NCBI GenBank assembly: GCA_017537515.1
Contig: JAFYKO010000147.1
Span: forward strand, 1 to 5,089
From: Clostridia bacterium
Lineage (GTDB): Bacteria; Bacillota; Clostridia; Christensenellales; UBA1242
Direction of reading: 5' to 3'
DNA: 5,089 nucleotides
Shown in pieces: positions 1-4,588 of this stretch. Numbering within the stretch: the first letter of the stretch is position 1; every line of letters starts with the position of its first letter. The notes below the pieces were generated by a model that did no database searches, had not been told where the DNA came from, and saw nothing but the letters and a program-made list of their open reading frames with translations. The translations under genes and the position numbers were made by a program.

Positions 1-383
1 GCATAAGAAGGCAATGCAATCGGCTCGCCAACAACCCCATTACCGATAACTGAAACTTTAACATTTTTTAATGAGAAGTTATAAAGCTCAAGTTCGAAAC
101 TTTCTCCCAAACTAAAACAACCTTGGTTAAAAGTCAAGTTGTTTCCACTGAGGGTATAGCCTTGACCTATTTCAAGGCTTTTATTATCGCCCTTTGTTGT
201 ATTTGAAAAAATAATATCATTGTCGTACTTGATTATTATTTCAAAAGATGGGGCCACATTAAACTTCAAATTCAGTGTCATAGACTTTTGCACCGCAGTA
301 ATACCCACAATCAAAAGCAAAATAATTGATACAAACATAAAAGCAAAAGTCAAAAATTGATAAATCCTCATTTTTCTTAACAT
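1..383 (-). CDS. N-terminally anchored membrane or exported protein of unknown function (partial)
   Basis: This minus-strand reading frame stays open from the ATG at 383-381 to the left edge of the window (127 complete codons), so the C-terminus is missing. I do not recognise the family. The protein starts MLRKMRIYQF, followed by a strongly hydrophobic segment at about residues 9-31 (FLTFAFMFVSIILLLIVGIT and onward), which fits a signal anchor or an uncleaved signal peptide with a positively charged cytoplasmic start. The remainder is polar and rich in beta-type residues (for example SMTLNLKFNVAPSFEIIIKY), as expected for an extracytoplasmic beta domain. The start is supported by GGAGAG at 396-391, seven bases upstream; an in-frame ATG at 398-396 overlaps this site and has no ribosome binding site of its own. 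The gene is divergent from the XRE regulator gene and shares its control region, so it is a candidate target of that regulator (inference). It could also be a pilin-like or surface protein, but no processing motif is visible. Confidence 0.72.
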   Translation of the reverse strand, partial: MLRKMRIYQFLTFAFMFVSIILLLIVGITAVQKSMTLNLKFNVAPSFEIIIKYDNDIIFSNTTKGDNKSLEIGQGYTLSGNNLTFNQGCFSLGESFELELYNFSLKNVKVSVIGNGVVGEPIALPSY

Positions 384-390
384 TTTTCCA

Positions 391-396
391 CTCTCC
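391..396 (-). promoter_or_regulatory. Ribosome binding site of the minus-strand membrane protein gene
   Basis: Read on the minus strand the sequence is GGAGAG, then seven bases, then ATG at 383. It selects this ATG over the in-frame ATG at 398-396, which overlaps the site. Confidence 0.7.
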
Positions 397-422
397 ATAT
401 AATTGTTTTATTATTTTTTTTA

Positions 423-436
423 ACAAGTTTACTTGT
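423..436. promoter_or_regulatory. Palindromic putative operator ACAAGT-TT-ACTTGT
   Basis: The two halves ACAAGT (423-428) and ACTTGT (431-436) are perfect inverted repeats separated by TT. The site covers the -35 position of the plus-strand promoter and lies about +2 to +16 of the minus-strand transcript, so a bound dimer could control both directions. One further ACTTGT half-site occurs at 461-466, within the minus-strand promoter spacer. XRE-family proteins commonly bind such short dyads in their own promoter; binding here is an inference. Confidence 0.45.
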
Positions 437-452
437 ATATTTGTAGTATAAT
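424..452 (+). promoter_or_regulatory. Probable promoter of the XRE regulator gene, weak -35
   Basis: A perfect TATAAT lies at 447-452 on the plus strand. At 17-base spacing the -35 position reads CAAGTT (424-429), a poor match to TTGACA. Transcription would begin near 459, giving a leader of about 50 bases. The weak -35 lies inside the palindrome at 423-436, which would let a repressor bound there block this promoter. The -10 assignment is the better supported half of this call. Confidence 0.45.
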
Positions 453-474
453 GCTAAAATACTTGTAAAGTCAA
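445..474 (-). promoter_or_regulatory. Sigma-A type promoter for the minus-strand membrane protein gene
   Basis: On the minus strand, TTGACT (474-469) is followed after 18 bases by TATACT (450-445). Both boxes are close to the consensus TTGACA and TATAAT. Transcription would begin near 438, leaving a leader of about 55 bases before the ATG at 383. The -10 box overlaps the plus-strand TATAAT at 447-452, so polymerase cannot easily occupy both promoters at once. Confidence 0.65.
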
Positions 475-496
475 GCAAAAAAACAATTTTTTTGCT
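474..496 (+). promoter_or_regulatory. A/T hairpin in the leader of the XRE gene
   Basis: The arms AGCAAAAAAA (474-483) and TTTTTTTGCT (487-496) are perfectly complementary over 10 bp with a CAA loop. The hairpin ends 12 bases before the ATG at 509 and occupies the region where a Shine-Dalgarno sequence would lie; none is present. It may affect translation initiation, or the A/T tracts may act as bent DNA. The structure is visible; a function is not shown. Confidence 0.4.
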
Positions 497-508
497 AATA
501 ATATATGT

Positions 509-823
509 ATGGATTTTAAATACAATATCAAACGATTAAGAATTGAAAATGGGTTGACGCAAGAGGAACTCGCAAAAGGGGCCGGCGTCAGTCAATCTGC
601 AGTTTATTTATGGGAAAACGGAAAGACGGATATAACTGGAAGTTGTGTTGTATTATTGTCTAGCTTTCTAAATGTTACAGCAGATGAAATTTTAGGCATT
701 GAACCTTTGCCCACTACATCTGACAAGGGCGTTGACCTTCTCGCTGTTTTTAATACTATGACCGAACAGCAACAAGACTTATGCATCCAAATTGCAAAAA
801 CTATTGCGAATCAAAAAGAATAG
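509..823 (+). CDS. XRE (Cro/C1-type) helix-turn-helix transcriptional regulator
   Basis: This 104-residue protein is a small DNA-binding regulator. Residues about 5-63 form a Cro/C1-type HTH domain: the stretch IKRLRIENGLTQEELAKGAG contains the typical LTQEELA first helix, and VSQSAVYLWENGKTD is the recognition helix and following turn with the family's WE(N)GK motif. FLNVTADEILGI (about residues 53-64) is the usual last helix of such domains. A short tail (about 65-104, with VDLLAVFNTMTEQQQDLCIQIAKT) is helical and may mediate dimerisation; no enzymatic or sensor domain is seen. The ATG has no recognisable Shine-Dalgarno sequence, and an ATG four bases upstream (505) is in another frame that stops after four codons. 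The gene stands alone, with its own terminator, and is divergent from a membrane protein gene. Autorepression through the palindrome at 423-436 and control of the divergent gene are likely but inferred. Its specific ligand or trigger cannot be read from the sequence. Confidence 0.9.
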   Translation: MDFKYNIKRLRIENGLTQEELAKGAGVSQSAVYLWENGKTDITGSCVVLLSSFLNVTADEILGIEPLPTTSDKGVDLLAVFNTMTEQQQDLCIQIAKTIANQKE

Positions 824-824
824 G

Positions 825-849
825 CCGTTGCCTTTGCGACGGTTTTTTT
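825..849 (+). terminator. Intrinsic terminator of the XRE gene
   Basis: A 7-bp stem CCGTTGC / GCGACGG (825-831 with 836-842, one G-T pair) closes a CTTT loop and runs directly into seven T (843-849). It begins two bases after the stop codon and separates the regulator from the heat-shock operon. Confidence 0.88.
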
Positions 850-858
850 ATTTAATAT

Positions 859-891
859 AAGTAATTATTACTATTAATATAGTTATTACTT
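859..891. repeat. A/T-rich nested inverted repeats
   Basis: AGTAAT (860-865) and ATTACT (867-872) are perfect inverted repeats around one T. AAGTAAT (859-865) can also pair with ATTACTT (885-891), enclosing ACTAT / ATAGT (870-874 region with 879-883). The structure is thermally weak, has no G/C core, and may be a protein site or chance in A/T-rich DNA. Confidence 0.3.
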
Positions 892-907
892 ACAAGGCGT
901 CTCAGAC

Positions 908-930
908 AAAAAAAATTTTTAAAAAAAAAT
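908..930 (+). promoter_or_regulatory. A/T tracts upstream of the hrcA promoter, possible UP element
   Basis: Eight A (908-915), five T (916-920) and nine A (921-929) follow each other just upstream of the -35 box at 943. Such tracts bend DNA and can act as a contact for the alpha subunit of RNA polymerase. The composition is plain; the role is inferred. Confidence 0.35.
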
Positions 931-942
931 TACATAAAACAC

Positions 943-971
943 TTGACTTTGCATATAATAAGTTGTATAAT
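943..971 (+). promoter_or_regulatory. Sigma-A promoter of the hrcA-grpE-dnaK operon
   Basis: TTGACT (943-948), a 17-base spacer, and TATAAT (966-971) make a near-perfect vegetative promoter. The start point would fall near 978, inside the CIRCE element, which begins on the last base of the -10 box. This is the standard arrangement for HrcA-repressed class I heat-shock genes: strong promoter, held down by repressor. A second TATAAT at 954-959 has poor spacing to the -35 box. Confidence 0.85.
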
Positions 972-997
972 TAGCACTGTTAACAAAAGAGTGCTAG
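971..997. promoter_or_regulatory. CIRCE element (HrcA operator)
   Basis: TTAGCACTG (971-979), nine bases, GAGTGCTAG (989-997). The known consensus is TTAGCACTC-N9-GAGTGCTAA, so each arm matches 8 of 9 positions and the spacer length is exact. The two departures are the innermost base of the left arm (G for C) and the outermost base of the right arm (G for A). The element overlaps the -10 box and start point of the operon promoter and lies 27 bases ahead of the hrcA start codon. Confidence 0.95.
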
Positions 998-1010
998 CAA
1001 TATCACTAAA

Positions 1011-1016
1011 AGGAGG
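1011..1016 (+). promoter_or_regulatory. Ribosome binding site deciding the TTG start of hrcA
   Basis: AGGAGG lies eight bases before TTG at 1025. The nearby ATG (1032-1034) is out of frame. The strong site supports TTG as the true start codon. Confidence 0.85.
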
Positions 1017-1024
1017 CCAAAAAC

Positions 1025-2047
1025 TTGAAAAATGAGCTTAGCCCAAGAAAACATAATGTTTTGCTGGGTGCAGTTGAAGACTACATTAAGGATGCAAGCC
1101 CAATTACAAGCGGAAGTGTGAAAGAAAACCACATACAAGATATTTCAACCGCAACGCTTCGCAACGAGCTGAACGCCCTTGAGGCAATGGGATACCTTAA
1201 ACAACTTCATACCTCTGGTGGCAGAGTGCCTACAACTATGGGTTATCGCTATTATGTCAACGAGCTTCTAAAGGAGATTAATTTTGACGAAGAGGCGTTG
1301 AGCGAAGTCAAAAAACTTCTAGAAAACCGAACAACCTCACTTACAGAAATAGTATCCGAACTTGCAAAGCTTATTTCAAAGGTTGTCAATTATCCAACAG
1401 TTGTTCTTGCAAATGGCTATGACAAACTCGAGATTGAAAGCGTCAAAGTGTTTCCGCTGGTCGACAAACAAGCCTTAACATTAATACAAACCGAAAGCGG
1501 ATACATCACAAACACAATCAAGTCCAGTGCAGATATGAAATCTTGCGAAGACGCCTCAAAGTATCTCACAAAGAAATACAAAGGCAAGACAATCCGAGAA
1601 ATGCTCGACACCATTGAGCAGCAAACCAATGAAATGGTAAGCGAGATTGAAGGATTTAGGCTTATTGTCGACAATCTTATTGAAGGTATGAGACAAGTGC
1701 TTGAATCTCAAAAACTCAGCATAAGTCGTGATGGCTCTTCAAAAATGCTTACAGACAACACTCAAGTTGAAGAAACCAAAAAGGTTTTAAAACTCCTCGA
1801 CAATGAAAAAGAGCTCGAAAGAACTATTGAATTGGACGGCGAAAGCGATTTGACAATTTCACTTGTAGAAGAAGACGAAAAAAGCAGTATTGCGGTTGTC
1901 AAAGCACCAATCGTCATCGACGGAAAGGCAGTTGCTACAATAGGCGTTCTTGGCCCTCAGCGTATGAATTATGCAAATATTGCCTCAGCACTTAAAGTTG
2001 TTATGGAACAACTAAGTTCGTTTAACAAAGAAGAAAAAGGAGAATGA
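1025..2047 (+). CDS. hrcA: Heat-inducible transcription repressor HrcA
   Basis: HrcA is the repressor of class I heat-shock genes; it binds CIRCE as a dimer, and in studied Bacillota its activity depends on GroEL, so misfolded protein relieves repression. The 340-residue length is normal. Residues about 5-80 form the winged-helix domain; the diagnostic stretch runs from DISTATLRNELNALEAMGYL (39-58) to HTSGGRVPTTMGYRYYVNEL (62-81), matching the family pattern of SSATIRNEM and HTSAGRIPT followed by GYRYYVD. The middle is the GAF-like region interrupted by the more variable insert. The C-terminal part contains AVATIGVLGPQRMNYANI, equivalent to the family's IGVIGPTRMDY motif. The gene begins with TTG, supported by AGGAGG, and ends in TGA four bases before grpE, whose ribosome binding site lies in the hrcA 3' end. 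As first gene behind CIRCE it should repress itself. No key motif is missing. Confidence 0.97.
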   Translation: MKNELSPRKHNVLLGAVEDYIKDASPITSGSVKENHIQDISTATLRNELNALEAMGYLKQLHTSGGRVPTTMGYRYYVNELLKEINFDEEALSEVKKLLENRTTSLTEIVSELAKLISKVVNYPTVVLANGYDKLEIESVKVFPLVDKQALTLIQTESGYITNTIKSSADMKSCEDASKYLTKKYKGKTIREMLDTIEQQTNEMVSEIEGFRLIVDNLIEGMRQVLESQKLSISRDGSSKMLTDNTQVEETKKVLKLLDNEKELERTIELDGESDLTISLVEEDEKSSIAVVKAPIVIDGKAVATIGVLGPQRMNYANIASALKVVMEQLSSFNKEEKGE

Positions 2048-2051
2048 CATT

Positions 2052-2618
2052 ATGGACGAAAAAGAAAAACACGAATGCAACTGCGAAGGAGACTGCTCTT
2101 GCGGTGAAAACTGCTCTTGTGACAAAAATTGCTCTTGCGAAGAAGGCGGCGACGAAGCGGGCGACGAAACCGCATACCAAACCAACCTTGAAAGCAAAGT
2201 GTTTGAATATCTTCAAACAGCACAAAGACTGCAAGCAGAGTTTGACAACTATCGCAAACGCACAGAAGAACAACTCAAACAAGCACGTTTTGACGGTATG
2301 GCAGACGCAATTTCAAAGCTTTTGCCAGTTCTCGACAGCTTCGAAAGTGCAAGTAAGATGATTTCAGACCCAAAACTTCTTGAAGGTTTTGAACTTATTA
2401 AAAACCAAATCTTAAATGCGTTTAATGTGCTTGGCGTTGAAAAAATTGAAGCAAAAAACACACCTTTCAACCCTGCACTACACAACGCACTTGCAACCCA
2501 ATCAAACCCCGACTTCGACGACGATATCGTAATTGAAGAATACCAAGCGGGATACAGATTAAAAGACAAAATTATTAGATATTCTCAAGTTATTGTAAAT
2601 AAAAAGGAGGAAAATTAA
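2052..2618 (+). CDS. grpE: Nucleotide exchange factor GrpE with cysteine-rich N-terminal extension
   Basis: GrpE is the cytoplasmic cofactor that releases ADP from DnaK so that ATP can rebind. The protein has 188 residues, typical of the family. Residues about 46-100 are the long helix used for dimerisation (with AEFDNYRKRTEEQ at 62-74), and about 130-183 the beta-wing that contacts DnaK, including FNPALHNAL (139-147) and the family signature GYRLKDKIIRYSQVIV (167-182). What is unusual is the start: residues 9-29 hold eight cysteines as four CxC pairs (C9/C11, C15/C17, C21/C23, C27/C29) with an exact six-residue period, followed by an acidic, glycine-containing linker. No such motif is part of the conserved GrpE fold; metal binding or redox sensing is an inference. 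AAGGAG at 2037-2042 lies nine bases ahead of the ATG. The gene lies between hrcA and dnaK and shares their CIRCE-controlled transcript. Confidence 0.97.
   Translation: MDEKEKHECNCEGDCSCGENCSCDKNCSCEEGGDEAGDETAYQTNLESKVFEYLQTAQRLQAEFDNYRKRTEEQLKQARFDGMADAISKLLPVLDSFESASKMISDPKLLEGFELIKNQILNAFNVLGVEKIEAKNTPFNPALHNALATQSNPDFDDDIVIEEYQAGYRLKDKIIRYSQVIVNKKEEN
2076..2138 (+). repeat. 18-bp periodic tandem repeat coding the CxC motifs of GrpE
   Basis: Units start at 2076, 2094, 2112 and 2130, the last one incomplete. Each begins with TGC-(AAC or TCT)-TG(C/T), coding Cys-x-Cys. CTGCTCTTG recurs at 2093-2101 and 2111-2119, and TGCTCTTG again at 2130-2137. The first unit uses AAC (Asn) where the others use TCT (Ser). 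The three bases before the later TGC codons (GAC, AAC, AAT) are near-identical, and the other codons have drifted, which fits tandem duplication followed by selection on the cysteines. Confidence 0.85.
2605..2610 (+). promoter_or_regulatory. Ribosome binding site of dnaK
   Basis: A full AGGAGG lies nine bases before the dnaK ATG at 2620 and overlaps the last codons of grpE. It is stronger than the grpE site (AAGGAG), in keeping with the need for more DnaK than GrpE. Confidence 0.85.
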
Positions 2619-2619
2619 C

Positions 2620-4425
2620 ATGGGAAAAATTATTGGAATTGACTTAGGAACAACAAACAGTTGCGTTGCAATTATGGAAGGCGGAAAAGCAACCGTAATC
2701 GCAAACGCAGAAGGCGAACGCACAACTCCATCAGTTGTCGCTTACACCAAAAACGGAGAAAGACTTGTCGGCACTGTTGCCAAAAGACAGGCAATCACAA
2801 ACCACGACAACACAATTCAATCAATCAAAAGAGAAATGGGAACCGACTATAAAGCCAAACTCAACGGAAAGGAATACTCTCCACAAGAAATCTCTTCAAT
2901 GATTCTTGCAAAACTTAAAGCAGACGCAGAAAGCTATCTCGGTTCACCAGTAACTCAAGCGGTTATCACTGTCCCAGCTTACTTCAACGACAGCCAACGC
3001 CAAGCAACCAAAGACGCAGGAAAAATCGCTGGTCTTGAAGTGCTTAGAATTATTAACGAACCAACAGCCGCTGCACTTGCCTATGGACTTGACAAAGGCG
3101 AAAACAACAACCAAAAAATCTTGGTTTATGACCTTGGAGGCGGAACATTCGACGTTTCAATTTTGGAAATTGGCGACGGTGTATTTGAAGTTCTTTCAAC
3201 AAACGGAAACACCCGTCTTGGTGGCGACGACTTCGATAACGCAATCATCAACCTCTTGATTGACGAATTCAAAAAGACCGAAGGTATCGACCTTTCAAAA
3301 GACAAACTCGCAATGCAAAGACTTAAAGAAGAAAGCGAAAAGGCGAAAATTAACCTTTCTGCAACACCACAAGTAAGCATTAACATCCCATTCATTACCG
3401 CAGACGCAAACGGCCCTAAACACTTGAATTATGAACTTACTCGTGCAAAATTCAACTCACTCACTGAAAACCTCGTAAAAGAAACAATCGACTGCACTAA
3501 AAACGCTCTTAACGACGCAAAACTTTCAATTGGAGACATTAATAAAGTTGTTCTCGTTGGTGGTTCAACTCGTATCCCAGCAGTTGTTGAAGCAGTTCAA
3601 AGTTTTACTGGAAAAGAACCTTTCAAAGGCATCAACCCAGACGAATGCGTTGCACTTGGTGCAGCAATTCAAGCCGGCGTTCTTGGTGGCGAAGTTAAAG
3701 ACGTACTTCTTCTTGACGTAACCCCACTTTCACTTGGTATTGAAACTTTGGGCGGAGTGTTTACAAAACTTATCGAAAGAAACACAACCATCCCAACCAA
3801 AAAATCTCAAGTGTTCTCAACAGCAGTTGACAACCAACCAGGCGTAGACATCCACGTCCTTCAAGGTGAAAGAGAATTTGCAAACCAAAACAAAACTCTC
3901 GGAAAATTCAGTCTTACAGACATCCCACCTGCACCACGTGGTGTGCCTCAAATCGAAGTTACATTTGACATTGATGCAAATGGTATCGTAAACGTTTCTG
4001 CAAAAGACCTCGGAACCAACAAACAACAAAGCATCACTATCACTGCCTCTTCAAACCTTAAAGAAGAAGAAATCAACAAGGCAATCAAAGAAGCAGAAGA
4101 ACACGCAGAAGAAGACAAAAAACGCAAAGAACTTATTGAAATCAAGAACCAAGCAGACCAACTTGTTTATTCTGTTGAAAAAATGATGAAAGAAAGTGGC
4201 GACAAGCTCACCGAAGACGACAAAAAAGTTTTGACAGAAGAAAGCGACAAACTCAAAAAAGTTATTGCTGACGAAAATGCAGATACCGACGCAGTTAGAA
4301 AAGCAATCGACGAATTCTCAATCAAATCAAATGCAATCGTTTCAAAACTTTATCAACAAGCACAAGGTACTCCAAATGGCGACGCTCCAAAAACTGATGG
4401 CGACCCAGAAGTTGTTGTTGAGTAA
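2620..4425 (+). CDS. dnaK: Molecular chaperone DnaK (Hsp70)
   Basis: DnaK is the ATP-driven Hsp70 chaperone of the cytoplasm; it binds exposed hydrophobic segments with DnaJ as partner and GrpE as exchange factor. The 601 residues carry all three Hsp70 signatures: IDLGTTNS (7-14), VYDLGGGTFDVSIL (169-182) and VVLVGGSTRIPAVVEAV (310-326), plus catalytic K70 and NEPTAAALAYG (146-156). After SIKREMG (68-74) about 23 residues present in Escherichia coli DnaK are absent, as in Gram-positive Hsp70s. The interdomain linker is DVLLLDV (361-367). The beta substrate-binding domain follows (LSLGIETLGGVFTKLIERN, LQGEREFANQNKTLG, IPPAPRGVPQIEVTFDIDANG), then the helical lid from about 478. The tail (about 580-601) is short and ends DPEVVVE, not the frequent DAEFEEV-type ending. 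The gene begins one base after the grpE stop and is the last heat-shock gene visible; dnaJ does not follow within the window. Confidence 0.99.
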   Translation: MGKIIGIDLGTTNSCVAIMEGGKATVIANAEGERTTPSVVAYTKNGERLVGTVAKRQAITNHDNTIQSIKREMGTDYKAKLNGKEYSPQEISSMILAKLKADAESYLGSPVTQAVITVPAYFNDSQRQATKDAGKIAGLEVLRIINEPTAAALAYGLDKGENNNQKILVYDLGGGTFDVSILEIGDGVFEVLSTNGNTRLGGDDFDNAIINLLIDEFKKTEGIDLSKDKLAMQRLKEESEKAKINLSATPQVSINIPFITADANGPKHLNYELTRAKFNSLTENLVKETIDCTKNALNDAKLSIGDINKVVLVGGSTRIPAVVEAVQSFTGKEPFKGINPDECVALGAAIQAGVLGGEVKDVLLLDVTPLSLGIETLGGVFTKLIERNTTIPTKKSQVFSTAVDNQPGVDIHVLQGEREFANQNKTLGKFSLTDIPPAPRGVPQIEVTFDIDANGIVNVSAKDLGTNKQQSITITASSNLKEEEINKAIKEAEEHAEEDKKRKELIEIKNQADQLVYSVEKMMKESGDKLTEDDKKVLTEESDKLKKVIADENADTDAVRKAIDEFSIKSNAIVSKLYQQAQGTPNGDAPKTDGDPEVVVE

Positions 4426-4469
4426 TTTGGAATAATAAAAACCTAAAAATAAATTTTATCCTACAAACC

Positions 4470-4566
4470 GCGGACAGCGGGATTCGCCCCGCAAGGGGCG
4501 AATTTGTTGTTTGCAATGCAAACAACCGCAAAATATTTTTGCCACAATATTTTGCCCGCTGTCCGC
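4470..4566. repeat. Cloverleaf-forming palindromic element downstream of dnaK
   Basis: A perfect 12-bp closing stem, GCGGACAGCGGG (4470-4481) with CCCGCTGTCCGC (4555-4566), encloses three perfect hairpins in a row: ATTCGCCCC / GGGGCGAAT with a GCAA loop (4482-4503), GTTGTTTGC / GCAAACAAC with an AAT loop (4506-4526), and GCAAAATATT / AATATTTTGC with an eight-base loop (4528-4555, its last base shared with the closing stem). Nearly every base is paired, and only TT and CC/C lie between the arms. Because all stems are complementary, the same fold is open to either DNA strand as well as RNA. It does not look like a tRNA (no T-loop motif, closing stem too long). It has no open reading frame of its own, no clear target-site duplication, and no T-run behind it. 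A dispersed palindromic (REP/MITE-like) element or a structured RNA are the likeliest explanations; I cannot tell which without copy counts. Confidence 0.75.
4482..4512 (+). terminator. Possible terminator of the heat-shock operon within the cloverleaf element
   Basis: The first inner hairpin has a stem with six G-C pairs and a stable GCAA tetraloop, followed by TTTGTTGTTT (4503-4512). The tail is T-rich but broken by G, so termination may be only partial. No other terminator candidate of quality occurs between dnaK and the next gene. Confidence 0.35.
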
Positions 4567-4575
4567 CCCCCAAGA

Positions 4576-4581
4576 AAGGAG
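4576..4581 (+). promoter_or_regulatory. Ribosome binding site of the gene following the cloverleaf element
   Basis: AAGGAG lies seven bases ahead of the ATG at 4589 and only nine bases beyond the end of the cloverleaf closing stem. Confidence 0.75.
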
Positions 4582-4588
4582 TTAACAA

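Noticed and set aside
396..398. Alternative in-frame ATG for the minus-strand membrane protein
   Set aside because: It overlaps the GGAGAG site that serves the ATG at 383, has no ribosome binding site itself, and would add only five polar residues.
505..520. ATG at 505 as start for the XRE gene
   Set aside because: It is in a different frame and reaches a stop after four codons.
2012..2282. Minus-strand open frames across the hrcA/grpE junction
   Set aside because: Low-complexity translations (Phe/Ala-rich or Ser/Gln-rich) antisense to the grpE repeat, with no ribosome binding site and no family resemblance.
2044..2361. Open frame on the plus strand coding a Lys/Ala/Thr-rich repetitive protein
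   Set aside because: It is the +1-type shadow of the repeat-containing start of grpE; its repeats mirror the CxC-coding DNA, it starts inside the hrcA end without its own good ribosome binding site, and the grpE frame is certain.
4511..4539. Possible promoter TTGCAA-17-TATTTT for the last gene
   Set aside because: Each box matches the consensus at only 4 of 6 positions, and both lie within stems of the palindromic element, so their sequence is better explained by pairing.
4470..4566. tRNA or T-box reading of the cloverleaf
   Set aside because: The closing stem is 12 bp rather than 7, there is no GTTCGA-like T-loop, no anticodon-type loop and no CCA end; T-box marker sequences are also absent.
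4322..4588. Minus-strand open frame covering the dnaK end and the cloverleaf element
   Set aside because: It is antisense to dnaK and to a palindromic element, so the open frame is a by-product; no initiation signal or protein family is seen.
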